Positions 38,560 to 47,666 of a stretch of DNA of 64,000 bases are shown here, one piece after another. The position numbers and the translations under genes are program-made. Source of the stretch: JBCCCJ01 sp039029315 (lineage in GTDB: Bacteria; Bacteroidota; Bacteroidia; J057); assembly GCA_039029315.1 (NCBI GenBank), contig JBCCGK010000016.1:1-64000 (forward strand). Direction: 5' to 3'. The notes beneath the pieces are model-generated. The model was given only the letters and a program-made list of their open reading frames with translations. It made no database searches and had not been told where the DNA came from. Each line of letters begins with the position of its first letter. Within the stretch, counting starts at the first letter, position 1.

Positions 38560-38612
38560 GAGACTGTTTGAACATCTGTCACTTATTTTTTGTATGCGTC
38601 TTTTTTCCCTTA
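38560..38612. repeat. Partial family C element
   Basis: This stretch (GAGACTGTTTGAACATCTGT, then CACTTATTTTTTGTATGCGTC) matches one arm of the family C palindrome at 8888-9050 and 42895-43055. The other arm is missing. It ends about 10 bp before the stop codon of the small membrane-protein gene. Confidence 0.75.
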
Positions 38613-38621
38613 AATAATCCT

Positions 38622-38906
38622 CTACGATCCGCCAAATGGTGTTCCAAAGATTCCAACGGCAAGTTCTGCCCAGACAAGAAAGAGTACTCCAAACATTGCC
38701 AATCCGAAGAGAATTCGGTGCTGGACTTTGTTTAGCTTCCTGATGCCAAAGTCACATATCAAACCAGTAGAAAGTAGGAGAACACCAGCAACCACAAAAT
38801 CTGATAAGGTCCAGTTCACCTGATCTGTCAGCTGCATTGCGATATATGGGATGAGCAATAGCCCTCCTACTATGGACACAATTACGACAAGTCTTTTGTT
38901 TGCCAT
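38622..38906 (-). CDS. Small membrane protein, 94 aa
   Basis: This short protein has three predicted transmembrane helices (VVIVSIVGGLLLIPYIAMQL; FVVAGVLLLSTGLICDFG; ILFGLAMFGVLFLVWAELAV) and ends ELAVGIFGTPFGGS. Small proteins with this membrane layout and a WAELAVGIFG-type end are common in Bacteroidota, which supports it being real. Function unknown. It is followed on the same strand by the alginate-lyase-like gene, but about 100 bp away in the upstream sense. Confidence 0.82.
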   Translation of the reverse strand: MANKRLVVIVSIVGGLLLIPYIAMQLTDQVNWTLSDFVVAGVLLLSTGLICDFGIRKLNKVQHRILFGLAMFGVLFLVWAELAVGIFGTPFGGS

Positions 38907-39006
38907 TTTTCATCAATAAAAAGTACTTTGCAATACAAAGTTATCAATAAAATTGACAAACCCAAAGATTCCTCTCACTTCCTCGCCAATAAGCCTCCTC
39001 TTTTTT

Positions 39007-40200
39007 CTATTTCGATTTGGACCAGAGCCACAACAGCGGATGTCTGATCGGCATATTCCGCCGGACTTCTTCTACTTCCAGAAAATGCTTGTTGTTGATC
39101 CACAAATCAATCCAGTCTGTCCGATCAAAATATGTTCCTGCAAGCAAGAAGGCTGGGTGCGCCACTGGCCAATTGTCCCAATACATCACATCTGGCGGAA
39201 GGGGCCATGAGGTTTTATTTGCGACATAAGCATCCATATAATCAAGACCATCCTGTACGCCGATGCCTTCGGGTGTTCTGAACTCCCACAGATTGTGAGA
39301 ATCTCCTGACAATATCAGGCAATTCATGACCATCGCATCCAGGTTGAATAGAGAATATCCATAAGGTTTCGTCCGAGCCAATTCCAATGGAAAGCTCCCA
39401 TCCTTGGCCATCTGATTTGGCAAGAGGGTCTGTTGAAAATTGTCTCTACAAAAAGCAAGAATGCTATCATTTTGGGTAAAGAGGGCATACAGTCCCACTT
39501 GCATATTCCAACAAGTTCCATGATTATTGGGGTGCACCATTTCATCCTGTCCATATGGATGTGTAGTCAACCAATGGAGAAATTCGCTAAACCATGCGCG
39601 TAATGCCTGCATCTCTGCTTGAGCAATCTTCTGATTTTGTTCCAAGATGAGGATGGATTGAACAACTTCCATAAAATGGATCGCATCAATGATGCCAATT
39701 CCTCTCCCTGTATGCCTTCCCTGAATAGCCTGGGCATAGAGTAAATTGGGGTTCATTCTCGTTTCTTCCTCCACAAACCATGCGTGGAGATGTTTGTTAG
39801 CTGCTTCGGCATAGACAGCATCATCAGTAATCAAGTAGGCTGAGGTGAGATTGCCAACGATCTCACTTAGGCGAATCAAGGCTTTGCGATGAGCAGTAAA
39901 ATTATCGGGGTTGGTGAGGCCATCTTTTCGAATGTATGGGCCGTCCGGATTCGTTGTGTCCGGCCACCAATAGTCTCCTTCTGAATAGAAATCATGAATT
40001 CCGCCTGTACTTCGCGGACACACTGATGCTGTTACAGTAATGGGGGGGGCCGAGATAATTTCATTTGCTATGAGCAGCGTGGAATCCTTCAGAACCCTTA
40101 CTGCCAGTTCATATGAAGTCTCTTTGGGTTCTGTGCAGCTACTTACGCCAAGCCATACAACACAGATGAACACCACAGATTTCAGAACGTTTTTTCTCAT
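39007..40200 (-). CDS. Alginate lyase-family protein (PL5-like), lipoprotein
   Basis: This 397-aa protein has a lipoprotein signal (VVFICVVWLGVSSC) beginning at ATG 40200. Its all-alpha catalytic domain has PL5/alginate_lyase features: DYWWPDTTNPDGPYIRKDG, FTAHRKALIRLSEIVGNL, RMNPNLLYAQAIQGRHTGRG and NNHGTCWNMQVGLYAL, the last including the Asn-His and Trp expected at the active site. It would cleave a uronic-acid polysaccharide by beta-elimination; alginate is the family name, but Bacteroidota members may act on other uronates. It precedes an acetylesterase and sugar-transport genes. Confidence 0.9.
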   Translation of the reverse strand: MRKNVLKSVVFICVVWLGVSSCTEPKETSYELAVRVLKDSTLLIANEIISAPPITVTASVCPRSTGGIHDFYSEGDYWWPDTTNPDGPYIRKDGLTNPDNFTAHRKALIRLSEIVGNLTSAYLITDDAVYAEAANKHLHAWFVEEETRMNPNLLYAQAIQGRHTGRGIGIIDAIHFMEVVQSILILEQNQKIAQAEMQALRAWFSEFLHWLTTHPYGQDEMVHPNNHGTCWNMQVGLYALFTQNDSILAFCRDNFQQTLLPNQMAKDGSFPLELARTKPYGYSLFNLDAMVMNCLILSGDSHNLWEFRTPEGIGVQDGLDYMDAYVANKTSWPLPPDVMYWDNWPVAHPAFLLAGTYFDRTDWIDLWINNKHFLEVEEVRRNMPIRHPLLWLWSKSK

Positions 40201-40390
40201 TCCAATAATGATTTTCTCATGAATATGAAGCCTTTCATCCACTCTCTTAGCCATCAGACATTAAGGGGCAAACAGATGATATTTCAGGCTTTCTGTATTC
40301 TTGCGAAAGTATCGGTTTTGTCCATTCGATTCAAGTAAGCGCGAGAAGATCTGTGCGATATCGTTTGTCTGATCATGAGTATTCTCCGTG

Positions 40391-41116
40391 TCAGATTCTT
40401 AATTCATCCAGAAATTCCTGAATATCAGCTCGGTTCATGTCTCCAGGTTCAATCAAATATTCTACTTCATTATGATGGATAGAAGTGATAATTCTCAGCT
40501 GACCGTGGAGCAAGGTCAAGCCAAATTGCGCATTGTTTATCCACCCAAATTTTCGGAAGTATCGATGCCAGGAACCATTTCCTTCATCAGTTTGCAGCAA
40601 TTCAGTCTTCTTCACCCAGGCTCCATTGAGGGAGCGAAATTCGGCTGAGAAGGTGGCGATACCTTCATTCAACTCAATCAGGATGCAGCCGAGATATTTG
40701 CGGTTGCGCGAGCGTTTTGCCGGACTTTGATAGGCAAATTGGAACTCCTCTTTTACAGATAATTCGTAGGCGTGATGGATTCGTTCCAAATCCCAGGCAT
40801 ATTTCTCCCCAAGCGTTACAAAGGCATCTCTGAGTAACTCCAACAAAGCGCGTCTTTTTTGAGCTTCTGTTTTCTTCTTGAAGGCATCGACATCCACGCC
40901 TAGCCGGTATTCGAAGATGCTGGCGAATTGTGCAGTTTCTGCTGCCGATTCTTCTGCGTGAATCCTCACATTCACGCGATGCTGATATAGCTTCAATCCA
41001 TTATCAAGATGTTTCAGGAATAGCCATATGACTTCCCTGTAAAACCCAATCCCCAATTCTTTTTTCAACTCCTTGGGTTCAGTATATATCTCAACATATG
41101 GATGGATGAAGTTCAT
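40391..41116 (-). CDS. Protein of unknown function, 241 aa
   Basis: Not recognised. The start is placed at ATG 41116 (MNFIHPYVEIYTEPKELKKE). The open frame continues upstream to 41746, but that part is antisense to the esterase gene and has the composition of a shadow frame. The N-terminal two-thirds is helical and charged (EESAAETAQFASIFEYRLGV); the C-terminus is rich in beta strands (FGLTLLHGQLRIITSIHHNE) and ends RADIQEFLDELRI. No signal peptide. Divergent from the esterase gene with a 142-bp gap. Confidence 0.72.
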   Translation of the reverse strand: MNFIHPYVEIYTEPKELKKELGIGFYREVIWLFLKHLDNGLKLYQHRVNVRIHAEESAAETAQFASIFEYRLGVDVDAFKKKTEAQKRRALLELLRDAFVTLGEKYAWDLERIHHAYELSVKEEFQFAYQSPAKRSRNRKYLGCILIELNEGIATFSAEFRSLNGAWVKKTELLQTDEGNGSWHRYFRKFGWINNAQFGLTLLHGQLRIITSIHHNEVEYLIEPGDMNRADIQEFLDELRI

Positions 41117-41258
41117 TTTTTTGGATTCCGACAAAAAATTATCACAATATCTCGACAAATCAAATATAATCCTCCTCTCTTCCAGGCTTGCCTTTGCCCA
41201 AATTCCATTGCTCATTTTTTTGCTAGTTTTAGCTGATCGAATTCTTAATCCTTCTGGC

Positions 41259-42785
41259 ATGAAACAACTCCTACTTACTGCTATCATCGGACTTCTTCTG
41301 TCTGTGACAACCTTCGCCCAAACCAAACTCCCTGCCATCCTCTCAGACAATATGTGTCTACAGCATTCTGCGGATGTCACAATCTGGGGATGGGATACCC
41401 CCGGACAGGAGATCAAGGTGGCACCTTCCTGGAACAAAAAAGGAGTAAAGACACGGACAAATGAAGCAGGAAAATGGACGGCAAACATTGCTACCCCCAA
41501 GGCAGGCGGTCCCCACAAGATCAAAATTAGCGGAAGCCAGGAACTTAGCATTAATAATGTCCTCTTAGGAGAAGTCTGGATCTGTTCTGGCCAATCCAAT
41601 ATGGATCGCCAACTAGGTATGCAACGCGGGCAAAAACCCATTGTGAATTTTTGGGAAGAGGCACAAAAAGCCAACAGACCAACGATGAGGCTCTTTGTGG
41701 TTCTACGCGCCCTCGCAGATGAGCCGCAAGATGATTTGAAAGGCAAATGGGTAGAATGTAACCCAGAATCAGTCTTGGGATTCTCAGCGGCTGGCTACTT
41801 TTTTGGCAAAAAGCTGCAAGAACAATTGCAAGTCCCAATGGGCCTGATTGAATCCTCCTGGGGGGGGACGCCTGTCGAAGGTTGGACCAGAAAAAGTGCC
41901 ATGAATAATGACTTCCTGGTCAATCGGGAGAGAGAGATGCAAGAGATATATCTGATGGACAGCACAGCACTCTCCAACAATCAGCAAGCTTTTGACAAAG
42001 GCTATCTTAGGCAAGCCCCGAAGTCACCTCCGAGTTTTTATTACAAACGAGTGAAATCCCATCGAATCGGCCATCTGTATAATGCCATGATCCATCCACT
42101 GATTCACTATCGGATCAAAGGAGCCATCTGGTATCAAGGAGAATCCAATCGCAATGAGCCGCAACAGTACGCCAAGCAATTCCCCAACATGATCCAAAAC
42201 TGGCGAGATGAGTGGGGGATCGGAGATTTTCCTTTTTATTTCGTACAAATCGCGCCTTACTACTACAACAATCAATACAATATTCCACCGATCTGGGAAG
42301 CGCAATATGAGGCTCTGAACATGCCTAATGTAGGAATGGCCTCCACCCAGGACATTGGGCAGATCTATGACATTCATCCTCCTGAAAAAGAAGAAGTCGG
42401 GCGACGGCTGGCCTTGGTAGCCCTACACAAAACCTATGGACAATCCGAGATTGTGTATTCTGGTCCAGTCCTGACAAAAACGACCTTTGAAGGAAATCAG
42501 GTACTCCTGGAATTCGACCCCATGGGAGGGGAGCTTTTTTCAGCAGGTTCCGGGATTGGCGGCATTCGGTCCTTCTATATTTCTGGCGAAAGACGGATTT
42601 TTTATCCCGCTAATGTCAAACAGGATGGCAATAGAATCATCCTCACTACAGAAACAGTAGACAAGCCCATTGCCGTGCGCTACCTCTGGAATCCCAATGC
42701 CAATGCTAGCTTGTTCAACAGTTATGGCCTGCCAGCCGCCGGATTCCGCTCAGATGCGTGGGAAGATGCTATATATGAGGATTAA
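41259..42785 (+). CDS. Sialate O-acetylesterase-like SGNH esterase
   Basis: This 508-aa protein has a signal peptide (MKQLLLTAIIGLLLSVTTFA) starting at ATG 41259. It carries the SASA/SGNH signatures of carbohydrate esterases: an oxyanion/nucleophile block ICSGQSNMDRQL with the catalytic Ser, AIWYQGESN, and DIHPPEKEEVGRRLA, whose Asp-x-His gives the other triad members. Such enzymes remove O-acetyl groups from sialic acid or plant and algal glycans in the periplasm. It lies upstream of the Kelch mutarotase-symporter gene, a common partner in sialic-acid loci; substrate is inferred. Confidence 0.92.
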   Translation: MKQLLLTAIIGLLLSVTTFAQTKLPAILSDNMCLQHSADVTIWGWDTPGQEIKVAPSWNKKGVKTRTNEAGKWTANIATPKAGGPHKIKISGSQELSINNVLLGEVWICSGQSNMDRQLGMQRGQKPIVNFWEEAQKANRPTMRLFVVLRALADEPQDDLKGKWVECNPESVLGFSAAGYFFGKKLQEQLQVPMGLIESSWGGTPVEGWTRKSAMNNDFLVNREREMQEIYLMDSTALSNNQQAFDKGYLRQAPKSPPSFYYKRVKSHRIGHLYNAMIHPLIHYRIKGAIWYQGESNRNEPQQYAKQFPNMIQNWRDEWGIGDFPFYFVQIAPYYYNNQYNIPPIWEAQYEALNMPNVGMASTQDIGQIYDIHPPEKEEVGRRLALVALHKTYGQSEIVYSGPVLTKTTFEGNQVLLEFDPMGGELFSAGSGIGGIRSFYISGERRIFYPANVKQDGNRIILTTETVDKPIAVRYLWNPNANASLFNSYGLPAAGFRSDAWEDAIYED

Positions 42786-43061
42786 GTAGACAAGCAGAAT
42801 GGTGAAGGTATGGGGTATTGGGGGAATGAGGTATTCGTTGACAGTGAATTGATTCAAGACAAAAATACCGGATTCATTTTGCTCTAGTACTTTAGGGATT
42901 ATTTGAACATCTATCACTTATTTTTTGTATGCATCTTTTTTCCTCATCCGACAGCCTTTTTTGTTCCCATAGCGCTACTACGAGAACAAAAAAGAGCCTT
43001 GTTTGAGAAAAAAATACACCCTAAACATTCTCAGCACAAATTTCAAAACAGTCTCTAAGCC
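42786..43061. promoter_or_regulatory. Leader region of the mutarotase-symporter operon, containing a repeat
   Basis: These 276 bp separate the esterase stop from the next start codon. About 160 bp of it (42895-43055) is a family C palindrome ending 6 bp before the ATG, so any transcript of the operon starting upstream of it must carry this hairpin at its 5' end. Otherwise no promoter was identified. Confidence 0.55.
42895..43055. repeat. Family C palindromic element, copy 2
   Basis: It is the reverse complement of the element at 8888-9050, with shared TTGAACATCT, TTTTTTGTATGC, CTTTTTTGTTCCCATAG and AGAACAAAAAAGAGCC blocks and the CAGTCTC end. The left terminus is mutated (GGGATTATTTGAACATC). 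Its right end is 6 bp from the start codon at 43062. Confidence 0.85.
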
Positions 43062-45692
43062 ATGATCAAGAAGAAAGAATCCAGATTTCTCCCATATGGC
43101 AGGAAAACAAACGCCTCTCTCCTGTTGCTCATATGCTTCATGGGTCTATCGATAAGACTTCAGGCCCAAGGCGATTCGAGACAACCCTACTTTCACTGGG
43201 AAACCATAACGAAGCTTCCAGCAGTCGGGAATCAATCCGCCCCACTGGGCGTCGCAGGTCCGATTGCAGGCATGCATAAAGACAAACTGATTGTAGCTGG
43301 TGGCGCAAACTTTGATCAGCCTGTTTGGGACAATAACAAAGTCTGGCACAATGACATCTGGATATGGAATGGAAGTTCGTGGGAATCCGGTGATACACTG
43401 GATCATCCCATTGCTTATAGCGCTGTCGTGTCGACCCCATTGGGCATTATAGCTATGGGAGGTTGTGATGCCAGGACAGTGTATTCAGAAGTACGTTTGT
43501 TGCGATGGGATGAGCAGCAGCATGGAGGAGTGGTACAGGAAATGCTCCCAAGTTTGCCCAGAGCTTGTGCCTATGGAAGCGCGGCCATGATTGGAGAGCA
43601 CATCTATCTGGCTGGCGGAACCGAAGGGCTGGAATTGTCTACAGCCATGAAGAATATTTGGCGCCTGGACTTGGGCCGATATGGACGGCCTGATTTTCAG
43701 TGGGAGGAACTGCCTCCCTGGCCAGGTCCTGCCAGAGCCTTTTCCCTCACACTCGCCCAACACAATGGATACACAGACTGCCTCTACCTCATGGGAGGAC
43801 GAAGGCAAGGAGAATCTCCCTCTCAATGGGAGGTCTTGCAAGATGTTTACGAATTCAATCCAGGCAAACTCAAAGAATCTCCCTGGCGAAGGCGTGCAGA
43901 CATGCCTGCAGCCAGAATGGCCGGGACAGGAATCCCTGTCGGACAAAGTCATCTCTTTATCCTCAGTGGTGCTGATGGAAGCTTGTACCAACAGGCAGAT
44001 AGCCTGAAAGATCAACATCCAGGATTCCCGAAACAGATTCTTGGCTATCACACCATTACCAACAGTTGGTTTGACGCAGGAGAGATGCCTGCAAATCATG
44101 TAACCACACATGCCTTTGCAGATGGGGATAAATTTGTCATAGCCAGCGGAGAGATCAAACCTCGGACTCGCTCCCCTCAACTCTGGCATATCAAGGCCAT
44201 CAGGACAAGTGCAATCTTTGGATGGGAAAACATCCTTGCCATTGTCTTATATCTATTGGTTTTGGTGGGAATTGGCATCTATTTTTCTTTCCGGAACCAG
44301 ACCACCGATGACTTCTTCAGAGGAGGTCAACGCGTTCCGTGGTGGGCAGCAGGCTGTAGCATTTTTGCGACCATGTTGAGTTCTCTGACCTTTATGTCCG
44401 TTCCTGCCAAAACCTTTGCAACAGACTGGCTGTATTTTCTGATCAATATGGCCATCATTGCCCTGGCTCCTTTCATCATCTATTTCATCCTCCCATTCTT
44501 CAGACGAATTGATGCCACCAGTGCTTATCAATATCTGGAATTGCGATTCAATTTGGCTACGAGATTGTTCGCCAGCACCTCTTATATTCTTTTCCAAATA
44601 GGGAGGATGGCGATTGTGATGTATTTACCTGCTCTGGCGCTGTCGGCTGTCACCCCGCTATCGATAGAGGCGAGTATCCTGATCATGGGAGGCTTGAGTA
44701 TTCTCTACTGTACACTGGGAGGACTAGAAGCTGTGATTTGGACAGACACCTTACAAACCTTTGTCTTGCTGGGAGGCGCCTTGTTGAGTTTCTTTTTGAT
44801 CGTTTTGAGTCCAGAAATTGGCTTTGGGACTTATCTGGATCTGGCAGGAGAAAATGATAAATTCCGCATGATTGACTGGAGTTGGGACTATACAGGGACA
44901 GCCTTATGGGTCATCATCCTTGGCGGTCTGGGACAAACCCTCATCCCCTACTCTTCCGATCAGGGAGTTGTACAGCGGTACATGTCTGTTTCTGATGTTG
45001 GCAAGGCAAAAAAATCTATCTGGACAAATGCTGTTCTCTCTTTTGTTGCCACCCTTTTGTTCTTCTCTTTGGGAACAGCGCTCTACATTTTTTATCTCAA
45101 AAACCCAGACAAACTCGATCCGACCTTTCAGACAGATGCGGTATTTCCTCTCTTCATCGCCAGACAACTTCCCGCAGGACTGGCCGGATTGGTGATTGCA
45201 GGAATTTTCGCAGCAGCCCAATCTACGGTCTCTACCAGCATGAACAGCATTGCGACTGTGAGCACCACTGATTTTGCCCGCCGATTTGGGTGGCGATCCT
45301 CAGAGAAAGAATATTTGCGATTGGCAAGAGGACTCACGATTCTGTTTGGTCTCCTGGGTACTGCCTTCGCCCTGGTCATCGCTTATGCCGACATCAAATC
45401 CTTATGGGATTCCTTTCTGGGAATTTTGGGCCTATTCGGCGGAGCCATGTGTGGCTTGTTCATGTTGGGGATATTCTCCACCAAAGCCAATGGCAAAGGA
45501 GCCATCATTGGGGCCATTGCCGGGGCCATCTGCTTATGGCTGGTTCAACAATATACGGATGTCAGCTTCTTACTCTATGCTACCGTCGGAATCGTGGCGA
45601 CCTATCTCTTTGGTCTTGGAGCAAGCATGTTCTTCCCGCAAGACAAACAAAACATAGAAGGTCTCACCATTCATTCCCTTACCTCCAGCTAA
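43062..45692 (+). CDS. Kelch mutarotase fused to a Na+/solute symporter
   Basis: This 876-aa fusion has a signal/anchor (LLLLICFMGLSIRLQAQ), then a Kelch-propeller of cyclically permuted mutarotase type (about residues 40-375; GGCDARTVYSEVRLLRWDEQ, LYLMGGRRQGESPSQWEVL), then a 13-helix sodium:solute symporter domain (about 385-876; NQTTDDFFRGGQRVPWWAAG and SSLTFMSVPAKTFATDW). The mutarotase half is the type that interconverts N-acetylneuraminate anomers (NanM-like) and should act in the periplasm just before uptake. The symporter half is of SSS type. The ATG at 43062 is 6 bp after a repeat. An esterase follows 22 bp downstream, then an IolC-like kinase. Confidence 0.92.
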   Translation: MIKKKESRFLPYGRKTNASLLLLICFMGLSIRLQAQGDSRQPYFHWETITKLPAVGNQSAPLGVAGPIAGMHKDKLIVAGGANFDQPVWDNNKVWHNDIWIWNGSSWESGDTLDHPIAYSAVVSTPLGIIAMGGCDARTVYSEVRLLRWDEQQHGGVVQEMLPSLPRACAYGSAAMIGEHIYLAGGTEGLELSTAMKNIWRLDLGRYGRPDFQWEELPPWPGPARAFSLTLAQHNGYTDCLYLMGGRRQGESPSQWEVLQDVYEFNPGKLKESPWRRRADMPAARMAGTGIPVGQSHLFILSGADGSLYQQADSLKDQHPGFPKQILGYHTITNSWFDAGEMPANHVTTHAFADGDKFVIASGEIKPRTRSPQLWHIKAIRTSAIFGWENILAIVLYLLVLVGIGIYFSFRNQTTDDFFRGGQRVPWWAAGCSIFATMLSSLTFMSVPAKTFATDWLYFLINMAIIALAPFIIYFILPFFRRIDATSAYQYLELRFNLATRLFASTSYILFQIGRMAIVMYLPALALSAVTPLSIEASILIMGGLSILYCTLGGLEAVIWTDTLQTFVLLGGALLSFFLIVLSPEIGFGTYLDLAGENDKFRMIDWSWDYTGTALWVIILGGLGQTLIPYSSDQGVVQRYMSVSDVGKAKKSIWTNAVLSFVATLLFFSLGTALYIFYLKNPDKLDPTFQTDAVFPLFIARQLPAGLAGLVIAGIFAAAQSTVSTSMNSIATVSTTDFARRFGWRSSEKEYLRLARGLTILFGLLGTAFALVIAYADIKSLWDSFLGILGLFGGAMCGLFMLGIFSTKANGKGAIIGAIAGAICLWLVQQYTDVSFLLYATVGIVATYLFGLGASMFFPQDKQNIEGLTIHSLTSS

Positions 45693-45714
45693 TCCTCCAT
45701 CACTCCTTTTCCCT

Positions 45715-46509
45715 ATGCCATTTCGTACCCAAAAGATATCTGATCCAACATATCCTGCTGATCATCTGCAATTTATCACAATCAAGACAGCCCGACTGCA
45801 AGGAAGAGGAGATATTTGTGTCTTTGTACCTCCAGGAGAATCCAATACGGACCTCCCTCTGTGTATTCTTCTGCATGGCGTCTATGGCAGTAGTTGGAGT
45901 TGGGCACTGAATGCTGGGGCACACCTGACTGCTTTGAACCTGATGAGAGTCGGAAAAATCCGCCCAATGATCCTCGCCATGCCTTCAGATGGCCTGTGGG
46001 GAGATGGATCTGGCTACCTTGCCCATAGTGGGAGAGATTTTGAAGGCTGGATTACGGAAGATGTTCCCACGGCAGTCGGGGAGATGATTCCACAAGCGGC
46101 GAGTTCTACCATCAGCTTCATTCACGGATTGTCTATGGGAGGATTTGGTGCATTGAGGATTGGGGCCAAATATCCTGAGAAGTTCCAGGCAATCGGTGGA
46201 CATAGTTCTATCACGTCCCTGGACCAGATGAAGTTGTTTGTCGAAGAATCCCTGGATGTCTACACCCAGATGGATTCGAAAGATCAGGATGTCTTTCTAT
46301 GGATGCAACAGAACAAAGATCGACTTCCTCCGATTCGATTTGACTGTGGGACAGATGATTTGCTCATTTCCTATAATCGTCAGCTCCACCAAAACTTGTT
46401 GGGTGCAGGGATTCTGCATGAATATGAAGAGTTCCCCGGTTCCCATGAGTGGGCCTATTGGGCTGCACATCTAGGCGAGATGCTCATCTTTTTTGATCAA
46501 CAATACTAA
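45715..46509 (+). CDS. Alpha/beta hydrolase esterase (esterase D/PHB depolymerase-like)
   Basis: This 264-aa hydrolase has oxyanion loop HGVYGSSWSW, nucleophile GLSMGGFGALRIGAKYP (family GxSMGGxGAL) and an Asp/His pair in FDCGTDDLL and GSHEWAYW. It resembles S-formylglutathione hydrolase and mycolyl/acetyl-xylan esterase relatives. No signal peptide is obvious, so it is likely cytoplasmic. It begins 22 bp after the symporter and its stop is 1 bp before the kinase ATG, so the three are one operon. Confidence 0.9.
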   Translation: MPFRTQKISDPTYPADHLQFITIKTARLQGRGDICVFVPPGESNTDLPLCILLHGVYGSSWSWALNAGAHLTALNLMRVGKIRPMILAMPSDGLWGDGSGYLAHSGRDFEGWITEDVPTAVGEMIPQAASSTISFIHGLSMGGFGALRIGAKYPEKFQAIGGHSSITSLDQMKLFVEESLDVYTQMDSKDQDVFLWMQQNKDRLPPIRFDCGTDDLLISYNRQLHQNLLGAGILHEYEEFPGSHEWAYWAAHLGEMLIFFDQQY

Positions 46510-46510
46510 T

Positions 46511-47512
46511 ATGAAATGGGACCTCATCACATGTGGGAGAGTCTCTATGGATTTGTTCTCAGAGCAAATCGGGGCTGAATTCCATGAGATTCAGAGTTTC
46601 TCTAGCAGTGTCGGAGGCAGTCCGACGAATATTGCCATTGGTTCCAGTCGGCTTGGGCTAACTGTTGCGGCCTTCACAGCTGTCGGAGATGATGCAGTCG
46701 GTCGCTTTGTGTGCAGGTATCTGGAAAAAGAAGGGGTCGATACCTCCTATGTCTCAACAAAAGCAAGCAAAAGAACCGGATTGGCAGTCCTTGGCATCCA
46801 ACCCCCGGACAGATTCCCGTTGGTTTTTTACCGAGAAGATCCAGCAGACATTCACTTGACGATAGATGAGGCACAAAAACTCCCCCTTGATTCCTGTCGC
46901 ATTTTATTGTTATCCGGGACGGCATTGAGTCGGGGATCATGCAGAGATGCCACCCTCTTTGCGGCAGAGAAATGTCAACCATTTCCCGTGCAAATCTATC
47001 ACGATTTGGACCTCAGACCAGATCAATGGAATACAGCAGAAGCCTATGGCATATGGCAGAGGCGTTTGTTTCCTTTCCTACAAGTGATCATCGGGACTGA
47101 AGAAGAATTCTATGCTGCGCTGGCTCCAGATCCGGTTCCAGTCATGACTGGAGAGCCACTAGAACCTGATCAGCTGAATGATTTGACAGATTGGTTGCAA
47201 AGGCTATTTCAGCAGTATCCAACTCTCCAGACGCTAGTTCTCAAGCGGGGAGCAAAGGGAGTGAGCATTTTTTCACAAGAGAACAAACACATCATGCATG
47301 TCGCGGGCTTCTCTGTCCAACTTGTCAATACGGTAGGTGCAGGAGATGCTTTTGCTAGTGGATTGATCCAGCAGCGGATTCACGGGAAGGATTGGGCCAC
47401 TGCTGCGAGATTTGCCAATGCTTGTGGCGCGTTGGTAGTGAGTCGTCATGGCTGTGCCGCCGCTATGCCTGACTTGTCAGAAGTCCTCTCCTTTTTGCAA
47501 AATCAGACTTAG
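46511..47512 (+). CDS. iolC: PfkB-family kinase, probable 5-dehydro-2-deoxygluconokinase (IolC-like)
   Basis: This 333-aa ribokinase-type kinase has opening ITCGRVSMDLF, sugar-binding SSVGGSPTNIAIGSSRLGL and the ATP/catalytic motif VNTVGAGDAFASGL (catalytic Asp in GAGD). The N-terminal GR.S.DL and GGSP.N.A pattern and FYREDPADIHL are those of IolC proteins that phosphorylate 5-dehydro-2-deoxy-D-gluconate in myo-inositol breakdown. Nearby IolB and IolJ-like genes support this. ATG 46511 is chosen; a TTG 18 bp upstream would overlap the preceding gene. Its TAG stop (47510-47512) is formed partly by the start of a family C repeat, and the rest of the inositol genes lie beyond that repeat and a Uma2 gene. 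Confidence 0.85.
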   Translation: MKWDLITCGRVSMDLFSEQIGAEFHEIQSFSSSVGGSPTNIAIGSSRLGLTVAAFTAVGDDAVGRFVCRYLEKEGVDTSYVSTKASKRTGLAVLGIQPPDRFPLVFYREDPADIHLTIDEAQKLPLDSCRILLLSGTALSRGSCRDATLFAAEKCQPFPVQIYHDLDLRPDQWNTAEAYGIWQRRLFPFLQVIIGTEEEFYAALAPDPVPVMTGEPLEPDQLNDLTDWLQRLFQQYPTLQTLVLKRGAKGVSIFSQENKHIMHVAGFSVQLVNTVGAGDAFASGLIQQRIHGKDWATAARFANACGALVVSRHGCAAAMPDLSEVLSFLQNQT

Positions 47513-47665
47513 AGACTGTTTAGTAAGTAGGGAGACAATTTTGAATGAAGAATTATGAATATTGAATGGGCTGTCAAACAGCGAGTTATCAGATTTTTTT
47601 TATATTTAAATTTGTCCGCCCACTTAACACTCAAAAAATAAGTGATAGATTTTAAAACAGCCTCT
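47511..47665. repeat. Degenerate family C element with a nested family B element
   Basis: It begins AGAGACTGTTT at the stop codon of iolC and ends AAACAGCCTCT. Only the outer parts of the family C palindrome remain (AAAAAATAAGTGATAGATTT near the right). The middle is replaced by a family B element at about 47522-47627, with ends AGTAAGTAGGGAGACAATTT and, read from the right, TTAAGTGGGCGGACAAATTT. Confidence 0.78.
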
Positions 47666-47666
47666 G

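Larger units (their letters stand above)
38196..38621. other. 426-bp intergenic region made almost entirely of repeats
   Basis: Between the convergent propeller-cytochrome gene and a small membrane-protein gene. It is occupied by a family A element (38228-38557), which contains a nested family B-like element, followed directly by half of a family C element (38560-38612). No gene is present. Confidence 0.8.

Noticed and set aside
41117..41746. Extension of the 241-aa protein to 451 aa
   Set aside because: This part is antisense to the acetylesterase coding region and has the composition of a shadow frame.
43485..44189. 234-aa frame antisense to the mutarotase domain
   Set aside because: Fully inside a confident gene; opposite-strand shadow with biased composition.
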